Below are positions 54,231 to 63,605 of a stretch of DNA of 64,000 nucleotides, in pieces (positions within the stretch are counted from its first letter, which is position 1; each line of letters begins with the position of its first letter). Position numbers and translations under genes: made by a program. Source of the DNA: Vreelandella arcis (GTDB lineage: Bacteria > Pseudomonadota > Gammaproteobacteria > Pseudomonadales > Halomonadaceae); assembly GCF_900103865.1 (NCBI RefSeq), contig NZ_FNII01000012.1, forward strand, positions 55,545 to 119,544. Direction: 5' to 3'. The notes under the pieces are model-generated. The model was not told the DNA's origin. It saw nothing but the letters and a program-made list of their open reading frames with translations, and did no database searches.

Positions 54231-56147
54231 TTATTCGCCGTTGGCCTTGGCTTCAAGCGCCATCCAGCGCTGCATAGCCGCCTCCAAGGCTTCCTGAGCG
54301 TGCTCTAAGGCTTGCAGTTTAGCAGTTACAGTGCTGGCTTCCTGCTGATAGAACGTCGGATCCCCGGCTTCTTTCTCCAACGCTTCCACGTCGTTTTCAA
54401 GTCGCTCTATCTCAGCAGGCAACCCATCCAGTTCACGCTGTAACTTGTAAGAAAGCTTTACCGGCTTATTCGACGATGTAGCCGGTGTGTCTTGCTTTTC
54501 CTGCGGCGCTTTTGACGTTGGCTCGGTGTTTTGCCTGGCGGCGCCCTCCCAAGGAGCAGGGGGTAACTTGCCACCCTGGCGTATCCAGTCAGTGTAGCCG
54601 CCCACGTATTCGCGCACGACACCTTCACCTTCAAACGCGAGCATACTGGTCACCACGTTATCCATAAAGGTACGGTCGTGTGATACCAGCAGCAGCGTGC
54701 CCTCGAAGTTCAACAGCAACTCTTCAAGCAGCTCCAAGGTTTCCATATCCAAGTCATTGGTCGGCTCGTCAAGCACCAACACATTGGCTGGCTGGGTAAA
54801 CAGCTTGGCCAACAGCAGTCGATTGGACTCGCCCCCTGACAGAGCTCTCACGGGCTGGCGAACGCGGTCAGGCGTGAACAGGAAATCCTGTAGATAGCTC
54901 ATCACGTGACGATCTTTGCCCCCCACGCTGACGCGGTCGCTACCCTGCGCCACGTTGTCGTAAACGGTTTTGTTTAGTTCAAGCCCTGCGCGCAGCTGGT
55001 CAAAGTACGCCACTTGCAGATTGGTGCCTAACTGAACGGTGCCTTCGGTGGGTTCAAGCTCACCTAGCAGGATTTTCAACAGCGTTGTTTTGCCTGCGCC
55101 GTTACGCCCCAGAAAACCAATCCGGTCGCCACGCATGACTTCCAGGTTAAGATCGCGGATAACGGCGGCATCCCCAAACCGATGAGTGACGCCTTTTAGC
55201 TTAACGACACGTTTACCCGTGCGCTCGCCGCTATCCACGGATAAATTGGCGGTGCCCTGACGCTCGCGTCGCTGGCTACGCTCATTACGCATCGCCTCAA
55301 GCTCTCTCACCCGGCCTTCGTTACGCGTGCGTCGCGCTTTAATCCCTTGGCGAATCCAGACTTCTTCCTGGGCCAGCTTTTTATCAAACTCGGCGTTTTC
55401 CCGCGCTTCGACTTCCAGCTCGTGCTGTTTACGCGCCTGGTACTCGGCGTAATTGCCAGGATAATGCCCCAGCTTACCACGATCTAATTCCAGAATATTG
55501 GTGGCGAGTTTAGACAGAAATGCCCGGTCGTGGGTAATCAGCAATACCGCGCCATTAAAGGCAAGTAGCTGCTCTTCCAGCCAGGCGATGGTGTCCAAGT
55601 CCAGGTGGTTGGTCGGCTCATCAAGGAGCAACAGGTCAGGTTCGGCGACCAGCGCACGGGCCAACGCCACGCGACGCCGCCAGCCACCGGAGAGCGCGCT
55701 CATTTCGGCTTCGGGAGGCAACCCCAAGCGGGTAAGCACAACGTCGATGCGCTGATGGAATGACCAGCCATCAATCGCCTCCAGGCGCGTTTGCAGGGTC
55801 GCCATTCGATTCATGTCCGGGTCAGGATCATTAATCAAATGATGGTATTCGGAAAGTAACTCCCCCGCCTCTGGCAGCCCTTGGGCGACCATATCAAAGA
55901 TCGTCATACCGGAGGATTCGGGCAGTTCCTGGGCTAACACACCAATTTTTAAGCCAGGCGCCCGCCAGATCGAACCGTCATCCGCTTGAATATCGCCTGC
56001 TACCAGTTTCAGCAGGGTGGACTTACCGGTGCCATTGCGCCCGACCAGCGCCAACCGCTCGCCTCTCTCAACCGTGAGATCGGCGCGGTCGAGCAATACT
56101 TGGGTGCCATAGGCTAGTTGCAGCTGTTCGAGTCGTAACAGGGTCAC
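54231..56147 (-). CDS. uup: ABC-F family ATPase Uup
   Basis: 638 residues from the GTG at 56147, which has AGGAGG upstream; the frame stays open 20 more codons, but Uup proteins begin close to this LLRLEQLQLAYG. Two ABC cassettes carry Walker A sequences GRNGTGKST and GRNGAGKTT and signatures LSGGWRRRVALAR and LSGGESNRLLLAK, with the ABC-F linker between (KARRTRNEGRVRELEAMR). A C-terminal coiled coil (about 560-635) is the Uup DNA- or ribosome-binding arm. Uup limits precise transposon excision and acts in ribosome or branched-DNA processes. Confidence 0.93.
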   Translation of the reverse strand: MTLLRLEQLQLAYGTQVLLDRADLTVERGERLALVGRNGTGKSTLLKLVAGDIQADDGSIWRAPGLKIGVLAQELPESSGMTIFDMVAQGLPEAGELLSEYHHLINDPDPDMNRMATLQTRLEAIDGWSFHQRIDVVLTRLGLPPEAEMSALSGGWRRRVALARALVAEPDLLLLDEPTNHLDLDTIAWLEEQLLAFNGAVLLITHDRAFLSKLATNILELDRGKLGHYPGNYAEYQARKQHELEVEARENAEFDKKLAQEEVWIRQGIKARRTRNEGRVRELEAMRNERSQRRERQGTANLSVDSGERTGKRVVKLKGVTHRFGDAAVIRDLNLEVMRGDRIGFLGRNGAGKTTLLKILLGELEPTEGTVQLGTNLQVAYFDQLRAGLELNKTVYDNVAQGSDRVSVGGKDRHVMSYLQDFLFTPDRVRQPVRALSGGESNRLLLAKLFTQPANVLVLDEPTNDLDMETLELLEELLLNFEGTLLLVSHDRTFMDNVVTSMLAFEGEGVVREYVGGYTDWIRQGGKLPPAPWEGAARQNTEPTSKAPQEKQDTPATSSNKPVKLSYKLQRELDGLPAEIERLENDVEALEKEAGDPTFYQQEASTVTAKLQALEHAQEALEAAMQRWMALEAKANGE

Positions 56148-56521
56148 GCAGTGTCCTCCTTCGTAATAAGTCGCACAGTGTAACGCATGCGCGCATACGA
56201 AGGGCAACGTTCGATCCCTAGGAATATCTAGATTTTGCTGCGGCTCGCTCGCCCCACTTATCGTCGGTCACCCCAGTCACCGCCACTTCCGCAATGCGGT
56301 TTCACGCCCTGAGCCGTTAACGCATAGACAAGTTGATACACGCGCTCCAGGAATCGGTGATAGACGTGGCGGGTAAAATTTACGGCGTGTCTGAGGACAT
56401 AAACACACCTTTAAACTTGTTTTTATAACGATTAAATCGTTTTAGCAGCCCGCGATTAATAGAGCAATGCCCGCGCAGACCGTTACAATGGCGCTTTACG
56501 TTTTTCGATGGGGAGTGACCT
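56148..56521. other. uup-tatD divergent intergenic region
   Basis: 374 nt. An open stretch of about 50 codons on the minus strand (about 56258-56409) reads like protein (NFTRHVYHRFLERVYQLVYA, then LTAQGVKPHCGSGGDWGDRR and TAA) but has no in-frame start. An ATG with AAAGG upstream (56400) lies one frame away and would join it after a frameshift. It may be a decayed small gene. The right end holds the tatD ribosome site. No terminator or operator was recognised. Confidence 0.3.
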
Positions 56522-57361
56522 TTGGCTACCGCTTACGTAGATGAATTTTTACCCGATGCATTGCAGTTCCGCCCAAGCACTCCGTTGGTCGATATCGGTG
56601 CAAACCTAACGCATGAGAGTTTCGGGCGAGACCTTGAAGCGGTCATTCAGCGGGCCCAAGCGGCGCAGGTGACCACCATGATCGTCACCGGCACCGATAT
56701 TGAGCACGCTTCGCAAGCCGTTTCACTGGCACAGCGTTATCCAGGTCTCTATGCCACCGCCGGGATACATCCCCACGATGCGAGCCAGTGGAACAACGAT
56801 ATTGCAGAACAGATGGCCGCCCTGCATGCTGCGCCGGAAGTCGTCGCCGTCGGCGAATGCGGGCTTGATTTCAATCGCAATTTCTCGACGCCCCAGCAAC
56901 AAGAGCAGGCCTTTGAAGCACAGCTCGCCCTGGCGGCTGAAAGCGGCTTACCGCTGTTTATTCATGAGCGCGACGCCGGCCAACGCATGCGCGAGATGCT
57001 GCATGCGTGGCGGGACGACATTAGCCAGGCCGTGGTGCATTGTTTTACCGCTGACCGGGATACGCTATTTGGCTATCTCGATCTAGACTTGCATATAGGC
57101 TTAACAGGCTGGATTTGTGACGAACGGCGCGGCCAGCATTTGCGCCCGCTGGTGCGTGAGATTCCGCTTGACCGGCTGATGGTAGAAACCGATTGCCCTT
57201 ACCTGCTACCGCGTAATCTGCCTACGAAATTAAAAGGACGCCGACACGAACCGGCCCTGCTACCTTGGATTGTGAGGGAGCTTGCCGAATGCCGAGGTAT
57301 TAGCGAAGCGGAAATGGGGGCAGCAACCACTCAGACCGCCCAGCAATTTTTCCGCCTCTAA
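56522..57361 (+). CDS. tatD: TatD-family metal-dependent hydrolase
   Basis: 279 residues; the start is TTG, preceded by GGGGAG. It is a TIM-barrel nuclease of the amidohydrolase superfamily. The metal ligands appear in DIGANLTHESFG, the conserved glutamate in AVGECGLDFNRNFS, histidines in FIHERDAGQRM and VVHCFTADRD, and the aspartate in VETDCPYLLPRNL. TatD is a 3'-5' exonuclease linked to oxidative DNA damage repair and apoptosis-like DNA degradation. It lies 25 nt before the next gene, so the two are probably cotranscribed. Confidence 0.93.
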   Translation: MATAYVDEFLPDALQFRPSTPLVDIGANLTHESFGRDLEAVIQRAQAAQVTTMIVTGTDIEHASQAVSLAQRYPGLYATAGIHPHDASQWNNDIAEQMAALHAAPEVVAVGECGLDFNRNFSTPQQQEQAFEAQLALAAESGLPLFIHERDAGQRMREMLHAWRDDISQAVVHCFTADRDTLFGYLDLDLHIGLTGWICDERRGQHLRPLVREIPLDRLMVETDCPYLLPRNLPTKLKGRRHEPALLPWIVRELAECRGISEAEMGAATTQTAQQFFRL

Positions 57362-57386
57362 ACAGAACATTAAAAGGAGTTATCGC

Positions 57387-57866
57387 GTGACCGAATACCC
57401 AGGATTTATTGCCATTGAGACGGGCGAAGATAATGGCTTGCCACTGGCTATTGCCTGGTCCCTGTCAGACGGACGTATCAAGCAAACATTGATTCAACCA
57501 GACGATAGCTGGATCGATGAGGATACCAACGTGATGGGCGCATATAGCATTGAGGAGCTGGAAAGCCTGGGTGTGAGCCCGCTGGATGTGATTCGCGAGC
57601 TGGAAAACGATCACTTCTCAGAAACACTCTACACCAGCGACAATGGCGATGATGAAGCGGCGCTTGCGCGCCTGTTTGATACCTACGGGCTCGACCCGTT
57701 TGTTGAGCTTGCCCCCGCCACGGTGCTTTATGAGCAGATTAGCGCCAGTGACTGGCATCGCTTGCGTGGTGACACCTTCAGCGACTTGGGGCTTGAGCCA
57801 ATGCGCCCCGAACACGAAATTGAGGTAATGCTGTCGCTGCACCAACAGCTAACCGAGCCCGTTTAA
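57387..57866 (+). CDS. Hypothetical protein, possible degenerate DEDD exonuclease fold
   Basis: 159 residues from the GTG at 57387, with AAGGAG 7 nt upstream. I do not recognise a named family. The layout resembles DnaQ-like exonucleases: FIAIETGEDNGLPLAIAWSL in place of the first DxE motif (here E-T-G-E), MGAYSIEELESLGVSPLDVI like the post-motif helix, SDNGDDEAALARLFDTYG near motif II, and MRPEHEIEVMLSLHQQL in the place of the HxxxxD motif. The first aspartate is replaced by glutamate, and activity is doubtful. It follows tatD by 25 nt. Confidence 0.7.
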   Translation: MTEYPGFIAIETGEDNGLPLAIAWSLSDGRIKQTLIQPDDSWIDEDTNVMGAYSIEELESLGVSPLDVIRELENDHFSETLYTSDNGDDEAALARLFDTYGLDPFVELAPATVLYEQISASDWHRLRGDTFSDLGLEPMRPEHEIEVMLSLHQQLTEPV

Positions 57867-57876
57867 CCTCTGGGCC

Positions 57877-58446
57877 TCAAGCGTGGCTAAACAATGCCGC
57901 TTTGCCATGTTCAATAGCCGTTGCAAGAGGCGCGTGATGACGATAGTAGCGCGTCAACGCACAATAAAAGGCGTTGGCGCGTATTGGCAGCCCCGTTTCC
58001 CTGTAGTGCTCCGCCCGTTCAATCACTTTTTTGGCAAAGGCTTCCCGATCAACCGCCGCATCGCCCCCCAGATTGTCGACGCTGACATTAAATTCACGAC
58101 CACACGCCTGAGCAAACAAAGATTCCAAGGCTTGCGGCGCGATTTCTGCCCGTTCAAATGCCTGCTGCTGCTCAGCATTCCGACCGTCGGGCAAATACCA
58201 GTAACCATAATCTTCTTGTTGGCGACGCTCAGCCCCGGCGATACACCAGTGGCTAACTTCGTGCAGAGCACTGGCAAAAAAACCGTGGGCAAAAATAATT
58301 TGATGGTAAGGCGTTCGATCATCGGCAGGCCGATACAGTGGCTCGTCGTCCCCTCTTACCAACCGGGTGTGATAGCGCTCGGCAAAAACACCATCAAATA
58401 GTCCTATAACGTCTTCAAGTGTCCATCGTTGTTGCGTGTTACTCAC
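57877..58446 (-). CDS. epmC: Elongation factor P hydroxylase EpmC
   Basis: 189 residues. It hydroxylates the modified lysine of elongation factor P. The core is near-identical in pattern to E. coli YfcM/EpmC: RLVRGDDEPLYRPADDRTPY, FAHGFFASALHEVSHWCIAG with the HxxxH iron-ligand motif, DYGYWYLPDGRNAEQQQAFE, and FNVSVDNLGGD. The partner genes epmA and epmB and efp are not in this window. It converges with the 57387 gene and is divergent from the MATE pump. Confidence 0.94.
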   Translation of the reverse strand: MSNTQQRWTLEDVIGLFDGVFAERYHTRLVRGDDEPLYRPADDRTPYHQIIFAHGFFASALHEVSHWCIAGAERRQQEDYGYWYLPDGRNAEQQQAFERAEIAPQALESLFAQACGREFNVSVDNLGGDAAVDREAFAKKVIERAEHYRETGLPIRANAFYCALTRYYRHHAPLATAIEHGKAALFSHA

Positions 58447-58531
58447 ATTAGCCTCTTCAACATCACTATTTTAAACAGTATACCTGCTAACCTAGCGTGC
58501 TTTGAGGGCCATATTGTTCAGGAGTTAACGA

Positions 58532-59971
58532 GTGGGTCGTGTGATTGATAAATACAGCACTGTCTACTGGCTTGAAACGCGTCAACTTATCCGTCTGGCC
58601 CTCCCTATCTGCGGTGCGCAGCTCGCCCAGGCGGGCATGAGTGTCGTCGACGTCATGATGACGGGTCGCCATAATGCCACCTCTTTGGCAGCAGTGTCGG
58701 TCGGCTCCAGTTTGTGGATGCCGTTAATGTTGTTTATGACGGGCACACTCATGGGACTAACGCCGATCGTTGCCCACTTATTGGGCGCGCAACGTCTTAA
58801 CGCCATTCGCCCAGCCGTTCATCAGGCCTTATGGGTAGCCGTTGCGCTGGGAGTGCTAGCCGCACTGCTCCTTTGGGTAACCGTGCTACCCATCTTTGAG
58901 TTAATGGAAGTCCCGACACAGGTCGCACACGCCTCTGCGGCGTATCTCGCGGCCGTGGCGTTCGGCATGCCGGGCATTGCTGTCTTTCAAGCATTAAGAG
59001 CTTTTTCGGACGGCATGAATCATACCCGCCCGGCTTTGTGGATCAGTTTAGTCGGTTTGGGATTCAATATACCGGCTAACTATTTGCTGATTTATGGCGG
59101 CGATGGTTTAACCAGCCTGCTAGGGTCGTGGCTACCCAACGGGTTACAGCAACTTCCCGCCCTGGGCGCACTGGGGTGTGGTATCGCCACCGCGCTATCA
59201 ATGTGGATCATGGCCATCGCGATGGCCATTTACACGCACCGTACTCGCCGTTATCAAGGCATCGTGTTATGGCAAAGTTTGGCACTCCCCAAGTGGAGCG
59301 GCATTCGAGAATTGCTGGTTATCGGTGTCCCCATCGGGGTGGCGATTTTCGTTGAGGTCACCTTATTCACGCTGATCGCGTTATTTATTGCCAGTTTTGG
59401 CGAAGTCACCGTTGGCGCTCACCAAGTCGCACTGAGTTATACGACCATCCTATTTATGCTGCCTTTGTCACTTAGCATGGCGCTGACCGTGCGGGTCGGC
59501 AACACCCTCGGTCAACAACGCATGCGCCATGCGCGTGGTGTCGCCTGGAATGGTATTGGGATTAGCGTCATGGTTGCCGCGCTTAACAGCCTATTACTGT
59601 GGGTAACGGCAGCCCCGGTGATTGCTCTGTATACCTCCAATCAGGCGATACAGTCTCTGGCGCTTTCGATCATCGCCTTAGCGGCTATTTTTCAACTTTC
59701 CGATTCGCTGCAGGTGAACTTGGCGGGCGCGCTTCGTGGTTATAAAGATACCCGTATTGTCATGCTGATTACGGTACTTTCTTACTGGCTGGTTGGCTTG
59801 GGAGGAGGCCACTGGTTAGGCTCACGCGGCTTAGGCAACGTCGCAGGCCCATTGGGCGTTCATGGCTATTGGATCGGCTTAATTGCCGGCTTAAGCACCG
59901 CTGCCTTACTGTTGGCTTGGCGTCTACACACGATTAGCCGGCGTCTAATCAGCAATCAGGAATCTCCATGA
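58532..59971 (+). CDS. MATE-family multidrug/Na+ antiporter (NorM-like)
   Basis: 479 residues; the start is GTG with AGGAG 7 nt upstream. Twelve hydrophobic segments form two MatE repeats. Typical stretches are LALPICGAQLAQAGMSVVDV, MMTGRHNATSLAAVSVGSSL and, in repeat two, VGAHQVALSYTTILFMLPLS with LTVRVGNTLGQQR. NorM-type pumps export cationic drugs in exchange for Na+ or H+, which suits a halophile. The stop overlaps the following lipoprotein gene by 4 nt. Confidence 0.92.
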   Translation: MGRVIDKYSTVYWLETRQLIRLALPICGAQLAQAGMSVVDVMMTGRHNATSLAAVSVGSSLWMPLMLFMTGTLMGLTPIVAHLLGAQRLNAIRPAVHQALWVAVALGVLAALLLWVTVLPIFELMEVPTQVAHASAAYLAAVAFGMPGIAVFQALRAFSDGMNHTRPALWISLVGLGFNIPANYLLIYGGDGLTSLLGSWLPNGLQQLPALGALGCGIATALSMWIMAIAMAIYTHRTRRYQGIVLWQSLALPKWSGIRELLVIGVPIGVAIFVEVTLFTLIALFIASFGEVTVGAHQVALSYTTILFMLPLSLSMALTVRVGNTLGQQRMRHARGVAWNGIGISVMVAALNSLLLWVTAAPVIALYTSNQAIQSLALSIIALAAIFQLSDSLQVNLAGALRGYKDTRIVMLITVLSYWLVGLGGGHWLGSRGLGNVAGPLGVHGYWIGLIAGLSTAALLLAWRLHTISRRLISNQESP

Positions 59972-60963
59972 AACGTTATTGTTGGGTATTGGCTCAGTCG
60001 CTATTGCCATTAACGCTATTAGGCTGCGGTGACCCACACCAGGCCGAAGAGCCATGGGAGACTTATTTCCAACAGCTAGAAAGCGCGCTCGCCGATGGGG
60101 CTATTGAGTCGACGTCACCGCCTAACATTGGCGCATTCCCCTCTCGCGAAGCACGCTTGTTCGATATCGACGAAACGCGGCATTCGCTGCTAAACGTCTA
60201 TGCACTGCGCGAATGCAATATCACCTCCTTAGTGGCCGCGCGCAACAATCAACTGGGTAAAGTGGCGCCGCCTAGCCAGCAATGGCTTTATGAACGAACG
60301 CTGTGGCAACGTTTAACGCTTTGCTGGACGAGCGATGTGCCGGAGGAGCTAAGCTCAGACGATCGCGCACGACTGCGACGGTTAACTGACGTCAAAACGG
60401 CTCAACTGCCCTATGTCAGTTGGAATGCTATTTTTGACTCCGATGAATGGATCGATAGTTTTGCGCGGGCTAGCCACCCTCTGAAAGTCGACGCCATGCC
60501 GGATATTGCGTCTCAGCTAAACGCGGTGCACTACTTACAGCAAATGGTCGAGCATCAATTCAGCCTTGCCTGGCAGCAAGATTCGTCAACTCTGGAGCAG
60601 CACCTCAACACGTTACGATCGCGTCCATTAACCGCCGAAATGCTGCGCACGCTTATGCTCGCATCTCAGCGCCTTAACGACGCTAGCGAGTATTTAAACC
60701 AGCATTCCTCGTCTGACGAAACATGCCTCCCCAAGTGGAATCAGCATTCGTTAGCCACATTATCTGATTCAGCCGAACGTTGGTTAACCACGGTCAATCG
60801 TTTAATTACTCAGCAACCCATTGAAACGCCTGATGCGCTTCAAGCTTACCGTTCAAGGTGGCTGTCTCTTGAAGCGTCAAACGCCCCCTGGCAGCAATTT
60901 CAAACAGCCAAAAATACGCACAAACGCGCTAGATCGCAGTTTCCTGATTGCGAGCCTCATTAA
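59968..60963 (+). CDS. DUF3080 family lipoprotein
   Basis: 331 residues. A lipoprotein signal with the lipobox LTLLGC (Cys at residue 20) indicates attachment to the outer or inner membrane facing the periplasm; residue +2 is Gly, so sorting to the outer membrane is expected. The mature part is helical with the DUF3080 pattern (ESTSPPNIGAFPSREARLFD, LNVYALRECNITSLVAARNN, YERTLWQRLTLCW). The function is unknown. It overlaps the MATE gene by 4 nt, so the two are coupled. Confidence 0.86.
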   Translation: MKRYCWVLAQSLLPLTLLGCGDPHQAEEPWETYFQQLESALADGAIESTSPPNIGAFPSREARLFDIDETRHSLLNVYALRECNITSLVAARNNQLGKVAPPSQQWLYERTLWQRLTLCWTSDVPEELSSDDRARLRRLTDVKTAQLPYVSWNAIFDSDEWIDSFARASHPLKVDAMPDIASQLNAVHYLQQMVEHQFSLAWQQDSSTLEQHLNTLRSRPLTAEMLRTLMLASQRLNDASEYLNQHSSSDETCLPKWNQHSLATLSDSAERWLTTVNRLITQQPIETPDALQAYRSRWLSLEASNAPWQQFQTAKNTHKRARSQFPDCEPH

Positions 60964-61078
60964 AACAAAGTTTTCCGCTTAACCTTCAGGCCAACCTGTG
61001 CTATTGGTGAAGTATGCGGCGAGCAAATGCGTATCTGTTTCGCCAATGTCGTGGCCACGCAGCATTAGGAGGGACGTT

Positions 61079-61774
61079 ATGGGCGCACCCCTTTCACCCC
61101 GCTCTGCCCAGGTCATCGACCTGGATTCTGTGCGTCAGCGCCATCAGGCGCGTAAGACGCTTATTCGTCTAGCGCCAGAGCTGGATGGATTGGAAATGGT
61201 GTATCAGTTGGCGTCGAGTCCAGGCACCTACTACGGAATGCCTTTGCTTGCTTGGGGGCTTAGGGAAGACGACCACGTGGTTGGGCTAGTACCTTGGATG
61301 GAGCAACTAGCCGACTGTCACACCCTTCACAATCACGAAAACGGTCATTTTATTGGCTACCGTGACCCTGAAACAGAAGAAATTTTCGATGCTCCGCCGG
61401 ATCATAAAGTCGACGAACTCGTCTCTTCTGCTGACTATTTTGAATACGAACCCTCTGGCGAAGTAACGCTCATTCAGCAATTACCCGATACATTAGGCAC
61501 CCATGCGCTATGCATGAATCGGCCCGAAAGCCCTTGGCACATGAAGCCGGTTTTCGGCTGGCGGCTATACAGCGATGGTAGCGTTGACGCACTGCTCGCC
61601 GATGAAGATAAAGCCAAAATGACGCCTATCTTATTGGGGGATGATTGCTTGTACAGCGCTAAGTCTAGGCACCAAAGCGTTTACTTTTTTCAGCGCCACA
61701 TTGCCAATCGCATTTTAGAAGAAGACCCAGCGACACTCGACGCACTTGCCATGGTCGTTTTGCCGCAGGGTTGA
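61079..61774 (+). CDS. Hypothetical protein
   Basis: 231 residues from the ATG at 61079, which follows GGAGGG by 5 nt; the frame opens further upstream without a ribosome site. No signal peptide or membrane segment is visible. The sequence has several aromatic and acidic clusters (WGLREDDHVVGLVPWMEQLA, DYFEYEPSGEVTLIQQLPD, SRHQSVYFFQRHIANRILEE). I do not recognise the family or a catalytic motif. A short palindrome (ATCGATTAAATCGAT, 61790-61804) lies between its stop and the converging tusA gene. Confidence 0.72.
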   Translation: MGAPLSPRSAQVIDLDSVRQRHQARKTLIRLAPELDGLEMVYQLASSPGTYYGMPLLAWGLREDDHVVGLVPWMEQLADCHTLHNHENGHFIGYRDPETEEIFDAPPDHKVDELVSSADYFEYEPSGEVTLIQQLPDTLGTHALCMNRPESPWHMKPVFGWRLYSDGSVDALLADEDKAKMTPILLGDDCLYSAKSRHQSVYFFQRHIANRILEEDPATLDALAMVVLPQG

Positions 61775-61822
61775 TGAGACACACGGGTTATCGATTAAAT
61801 CGATCAACACACTTAACGCTGC

Positions 61823-62074
61823 CTAGCCTAAGCGTATAAAGTACCAGTATTGGTCTGAGTGTGAGTCTTGTTGGATCAACTCATGGCCTAAGAACTGGCA
61901 AAATTTAGGCACGTCTCGAGTCGTGGCTGGGTCTGTAGCAATGACCTTAAGTACATCACCAGACGCCATATCGCGTACCTTATTGTGCATTAGCATAATC
62001 GGCTCGGGACAATAAAGACCGCTTGTATCCAGCAGCGCATCATGGTGCGGCGCATCCTTTGTAATGTCAGACAT
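61823..62074 (-). CDS. tusA: Sulfurtransferase TusA
   Basis: 83 residues. It carries sulfur as a persulfide on C22 in the signature GLYCPEPIMLMHNKVRDM. TusA passes sulfur from IscS towards 2-thiouridine synthesis and other uses. The rest of the fold (GDVLKVIATDPATTRDVPKF, then FLGHELIQQDS) is intact. AGGAT precedes the start. It is divergent from the monooxygenase-like gene by 28 nt. Confidence 0.95.
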   Translation of the reverse strand: MSDITKDAPHHDALLDTSGLYCPEPIMLMHNKVRDMASGDVLKVIATDPATTRDVPKFCQFLGHELIQQDSHSDQYWYFIRLG

Positions 62075-62102
62075 CGATATCCTCAGAGCTGAGACTTAAT
62101 TT

Positions 62103-62390
62103 ATGATCAAAGTCATCATTGAACGGCGTATTATGCCCGGACTTGAAGAAGAGTATGAACAAGCCGCCCGGGAAACCATGCGTGTTTGTTTAGGCGCTCG
62201 CGGCTTTATCGGCGGCGAAAGTCTTGTGGAACTTGGTCATACTGACCGTCGTTTAATGATTACCAAGTGGAGCAATGTACGCGCCTGGAACGAATGGCAC
62301 CATAGTGAAGCACGAACCACGGCAATGCAGCGAATTTTACCACTCCTAACAGAAGACGAAACAATCCGACTCTATGAAGCCAGCCACTAG
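62103..62390 (+). CDS. Antibiotic biosynthesis monooxygenase (ABM) domain protein
   Basis: 95 residues forming a single ferredoxin-like ABM domain: MIKVIIERRIMPGLEEEYEQ, ARGFIGGESLVELGHTDRRL, ITKWSNVRAWNEWHHSEA. Such small dimeric proteins include quinol monooxygenases and unknowns. No catalytic assignment is possible. The ribosome site is weak (GAGCTGAGAC). Only 3 nt separate its stop from the converging rlmM stop. Confidence 0.9.
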   Translation: MIKVIIERRIMPGLEEEYEQAARETMRVCLGARGFIGGESLVELGHTDRRLMITKWSNVRAWNEWHHSEARTTAMQRILPLLTEDETIRLYEASH

Positions 62391-62393
62391 GCT

Positions 62394-63461
62394 TCAATGT
62401 TTAAGCCTTACATGCACCGTTACCTCTTCGCGATCATGGTAGAGGTGGCGGCATGCAATTTCTGCCGATACGTTGGCTTTAGATAATGCAGTCTCCAGTG
62501 AAGCTAAACAGCGGGAGACTTCTTCCCAGCGTTTTTTCATAGGCAACTTAAGGTTAAAAATAGCTTCTGTGCACCACTTCCGCGTTAACCAACGTTCAAC
62601 CATCGCCAGTACACGCACTGGCTTATCAACGATATCACAGACCAGCCAGTCCAAGCGCTGAGGCGGCTCCCAAATAAAGCCATCTTCTTTTAAGTGATCA
62701 ATTTGCCCCGTTCGCATCAACTCTGAATCCATAGGGCCGTTGTCGATTGCATAAACGTACATGCCCCGCTGAACGAGTTGCCATGTCCAGCCACCCGGCG
62801 CCGCCCCCAAATCGGCCGCTTGCATTGTATCCGCTAGGCGTTCGTCCCACTGATCACGAGGTATAAACTCGTGCCACGCCTCTTCTAGTTTAAGCGTTGA
62901 GCGGCTAGGCGCACGCGAAGGAGAACGAAGACGCCGAATACCGTTCACCAGTTCACTTCTATTATCTGGAAAACTCATTCCTAGCTGGACTTTATCACCA
63001 TCTGTCCAGAAAATGTGCAGCCGCCGCGCACCTGCTTTGCGCCTAAGCGCGCCGCGTTTTTTCAGCGTATTTTGCAATGGCTTTGTGAGCGCTTTAATCA
63101 ATCCTGCCAGGGCTTTTCCATCGTTGGTATCCGGTGTTTCATGCCAGATATCTTCAAAGCTCCACCCGCTGGCCTTTATCTGTTTAATAATGGCCGACAC
63201 ACGGTCGTCTCGTGACAGTGTGAGCGCCGGGAGTGCAGCAAGGCTCTGTCTCGCAAAAATAAGTTTATGAAAGGCTGCCTGGCGATGCAGGTCGTTAATG
63301 GGCTCTCCATCCAAGCGCATCAGTGTCACCCAACCCTCACCCAACGATGACTCACAGGGCACACCCAGTTGTTTCGCATGATGCTGCATCTCCGCGAGCG
63401 CATCATTTTCAAAACCCGGGCGACAGTAAACTAACCACGACGTGGGGACTATCTCTGTCAC
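62394..63461 (-). CDS. rlmM: 23S rRNA 2'-O-methyltransferase RlmM
   Basis: 355 residues. It methylates the 2'-OH of C2498 in 23S rRNA. An N-terminal THUMP-like domain (about 1-170) starts SWLVYCRPGFENDALAEMQ. The SAM-binding motif is ADLGAAPGGWTWQLVQRG, with DWLVCDIVDKPVRV and FNLKLPMKKRWEEV carrying the K-D-K-E catalytic residues. A weak AGGAAG precedes the ATG. The gene directly follows, on the same strand, the end of an rRNA operon whose 23S product is its substrate, though two terminators lie between. Confidence 0.96.
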   Translation of the reverse strand: MTEIVPTSWLVYCRPGFENDALAEMQHHAKQLGVPCESSLGEGWVTLMRLDGEPINDLHRQAAFHKLIFARQSLAALPALTLSRDDRVSAIIKQIKASGWSFEDIWHETPDTNDGKALAGLIKALTKPLQNTLKKRGALRRKAGARRLHIFWTDGDKVQLGMSFPDNRSELVNGIRRLRSPSRAPSRSTLKLEEAWHEFIPRDQWDERLADTMQAADLGAAPGGWTWQLVQRGMYVYAIDNGPMDSELMRTGQIDHLKEDGFIWEPPQRLDWLVCDIVDKPVRVLAMVERWLTRKWCTEAIFNLKLPMKKRWEEVSRCLASLETALSKANVSAEIACRHLYHDREEVTVHVRLKH

Positions 63462-63565
63462 TTAGACCTTCCTATCCAACCGTTTAAATATGCCTGAAAA
63501 GATATCCGGCTTAACTAGGCTCCATCATAACATCCCTATCGCCCAACCCTGCTGCTTCCCAAAAA

Positions 63566-63595
63566 AGTGGGGCATGGAAAGCCCCCTTGTTTTTC
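63566..63595. terminator. Hairpin between rRNA operon and rlmM
   Basis: AAGTGGGGC pairs with GCCCCCTT (one bulged base) around loop ATGGAAA, with A-rich left and GTTTTT right flanks. It works in either direction by appearance. Stem core GGGGC (63569-63573) with GCCCC (63581-63585). Confidence 0.7.
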
Positions 63596-63605
63596 TTCCA
63601 CGCAA

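Noticed and set aside
61790..61804. Palindrome ATCGATTAAATCGAT as a regulator site
   Set aside because: It lies between two converging stops, away from any promoter; it lacks GC stem and U-run for a terminator, so no role is claimed.
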